From CAVVEC01 sp963747105 (GTDB lineage: Bacteria > Acidobacteriota > Terriglobia > Terriglobales > Acidobacteriaceae): a DNA stretch of 64,000 bases. Below the pieces are notes generated by a model. That model searched no databases. It was not told the origin of the DNA and saw nothing but the letters and a program-made list of their open reading frames with translations. This document shows positions 63,846 to 64,000 of the stretch, in pieces (the first letter of the stretch is position 1; every line of letters starts with the position of its first letter). The translations under genes were made by a program, and so were the position numbers. The stretch lies in NCBI GenBank assembly GCA_963747105.1, contig CAVVEC010000016.1, positions 1,128,713 through 1,192,712 of the forward strand. Reading direction: 5' to 3'.

Positions 63846-64000
63846 CATGCTCAAAATCACCAAAAATGGTGCAATTATGGCCACAGATGCGCACTCCTGA
63901 CAAGGGTCTCCAAAGCGCATGTATATCAATGATATTTAAGGATTTATTTCGCTTTAAAGAGGGTTAGCTGAGAGAATGTCGGCGGGAATCAAGGGTGAAG

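Noticed and set aside
1..64000. CRISPR array
   Set aside because: No set of regularly spaced repeats was seen; the 118-bp tandem units and the 10-mer copies do not have repeat-spacer structure, and no cas gene is present.

Overview
The window looks like a chromosomal segment of an Acidobacteriota (Terriglobia-like) bacterium. This rests on overall character: moderately high GC, a GloVer-repeat secreted protein, TonB proteins with unusual N-termini, a TPR-secretin, paired YtxH/coiled-coil envelope proteins and a ~300-residue PurC. No 16S or other decisive marker is present, so the phylum call is an inference. Most of the window is ordinary chromosome with short accessory islands.

Layout. 1-5.5 kb: secreted GloVer protein, then a cytosolic PRC-MgtE_N-CBS protein and an NRAMP-type transporter separated by a HigBA-like toxin-antitoxin (TA) pair and an orphan antitoxin. 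5.6-11.7 kb: M48 protease, Nudix, GAF, cobalamin-binding protein, IscU/NifU scaffold, and a HAD-MocA-XdhC cluster. 11.7-15.4 kb: a small operon of unknown function, a zinc dehydrogenase, and a VOC gene split by an IS630-family element whose target site can be rebuilt exactly. 15.4-31.8 kb: nuoB, a GAF-TonB fusion, PLP decarboxylase, sugar kinase, nadE, a DsbA-like protein, secretin, citrate synthase, iscS and mnmA. 31.9-41.5 kb: ECF sigma factor with Ser/Thr kinase, envelope-stress-type small proteins, a hybrid histidine kinase downstream of a CRP/FNR-type palindrome, a damaged SDR gene and a TPR protein. 41.5-47.2 kb: cvpA, purC, smc. 47.7-52.6 kb: propeller protein, hicB-hicA-cupin operon, M20 peptidase, thiO. 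52.6-57 kb: two tRNA-Arg genes, both with duplicated 3' ends nearby, plus TonB, two paralogous small secreted proteins and a beta-helix protein. 57.3-64 kb: copper-type P-ATPase, VapBC, coiled-coil membrane protein, Xre-RES and an AT-rich edge with four copies of a 10-mer.

Two window-wide observations matter most. First, at least ten start codons (nuoB, nadE, purC, thiO, mnmA, secretin, mocA, hicB, vapB, xre) are preceded by a TANNNT hexamer ending exactly six bases upstream, the geometry expected of leaderless mRNAs. Second, many housekeeping genes (nuoB, nadE, purC, smc, the P-ATPase and others) carry single-base frameshifts, often next to homopolymers. This pattern fits sequencing or assembly error better than gene decay, so I annotate these as single genes across the frameshift. 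The IS630 transposase frameshift is different: it has a correctly phased A_AAA_AAG slippery site and is probably programmed.
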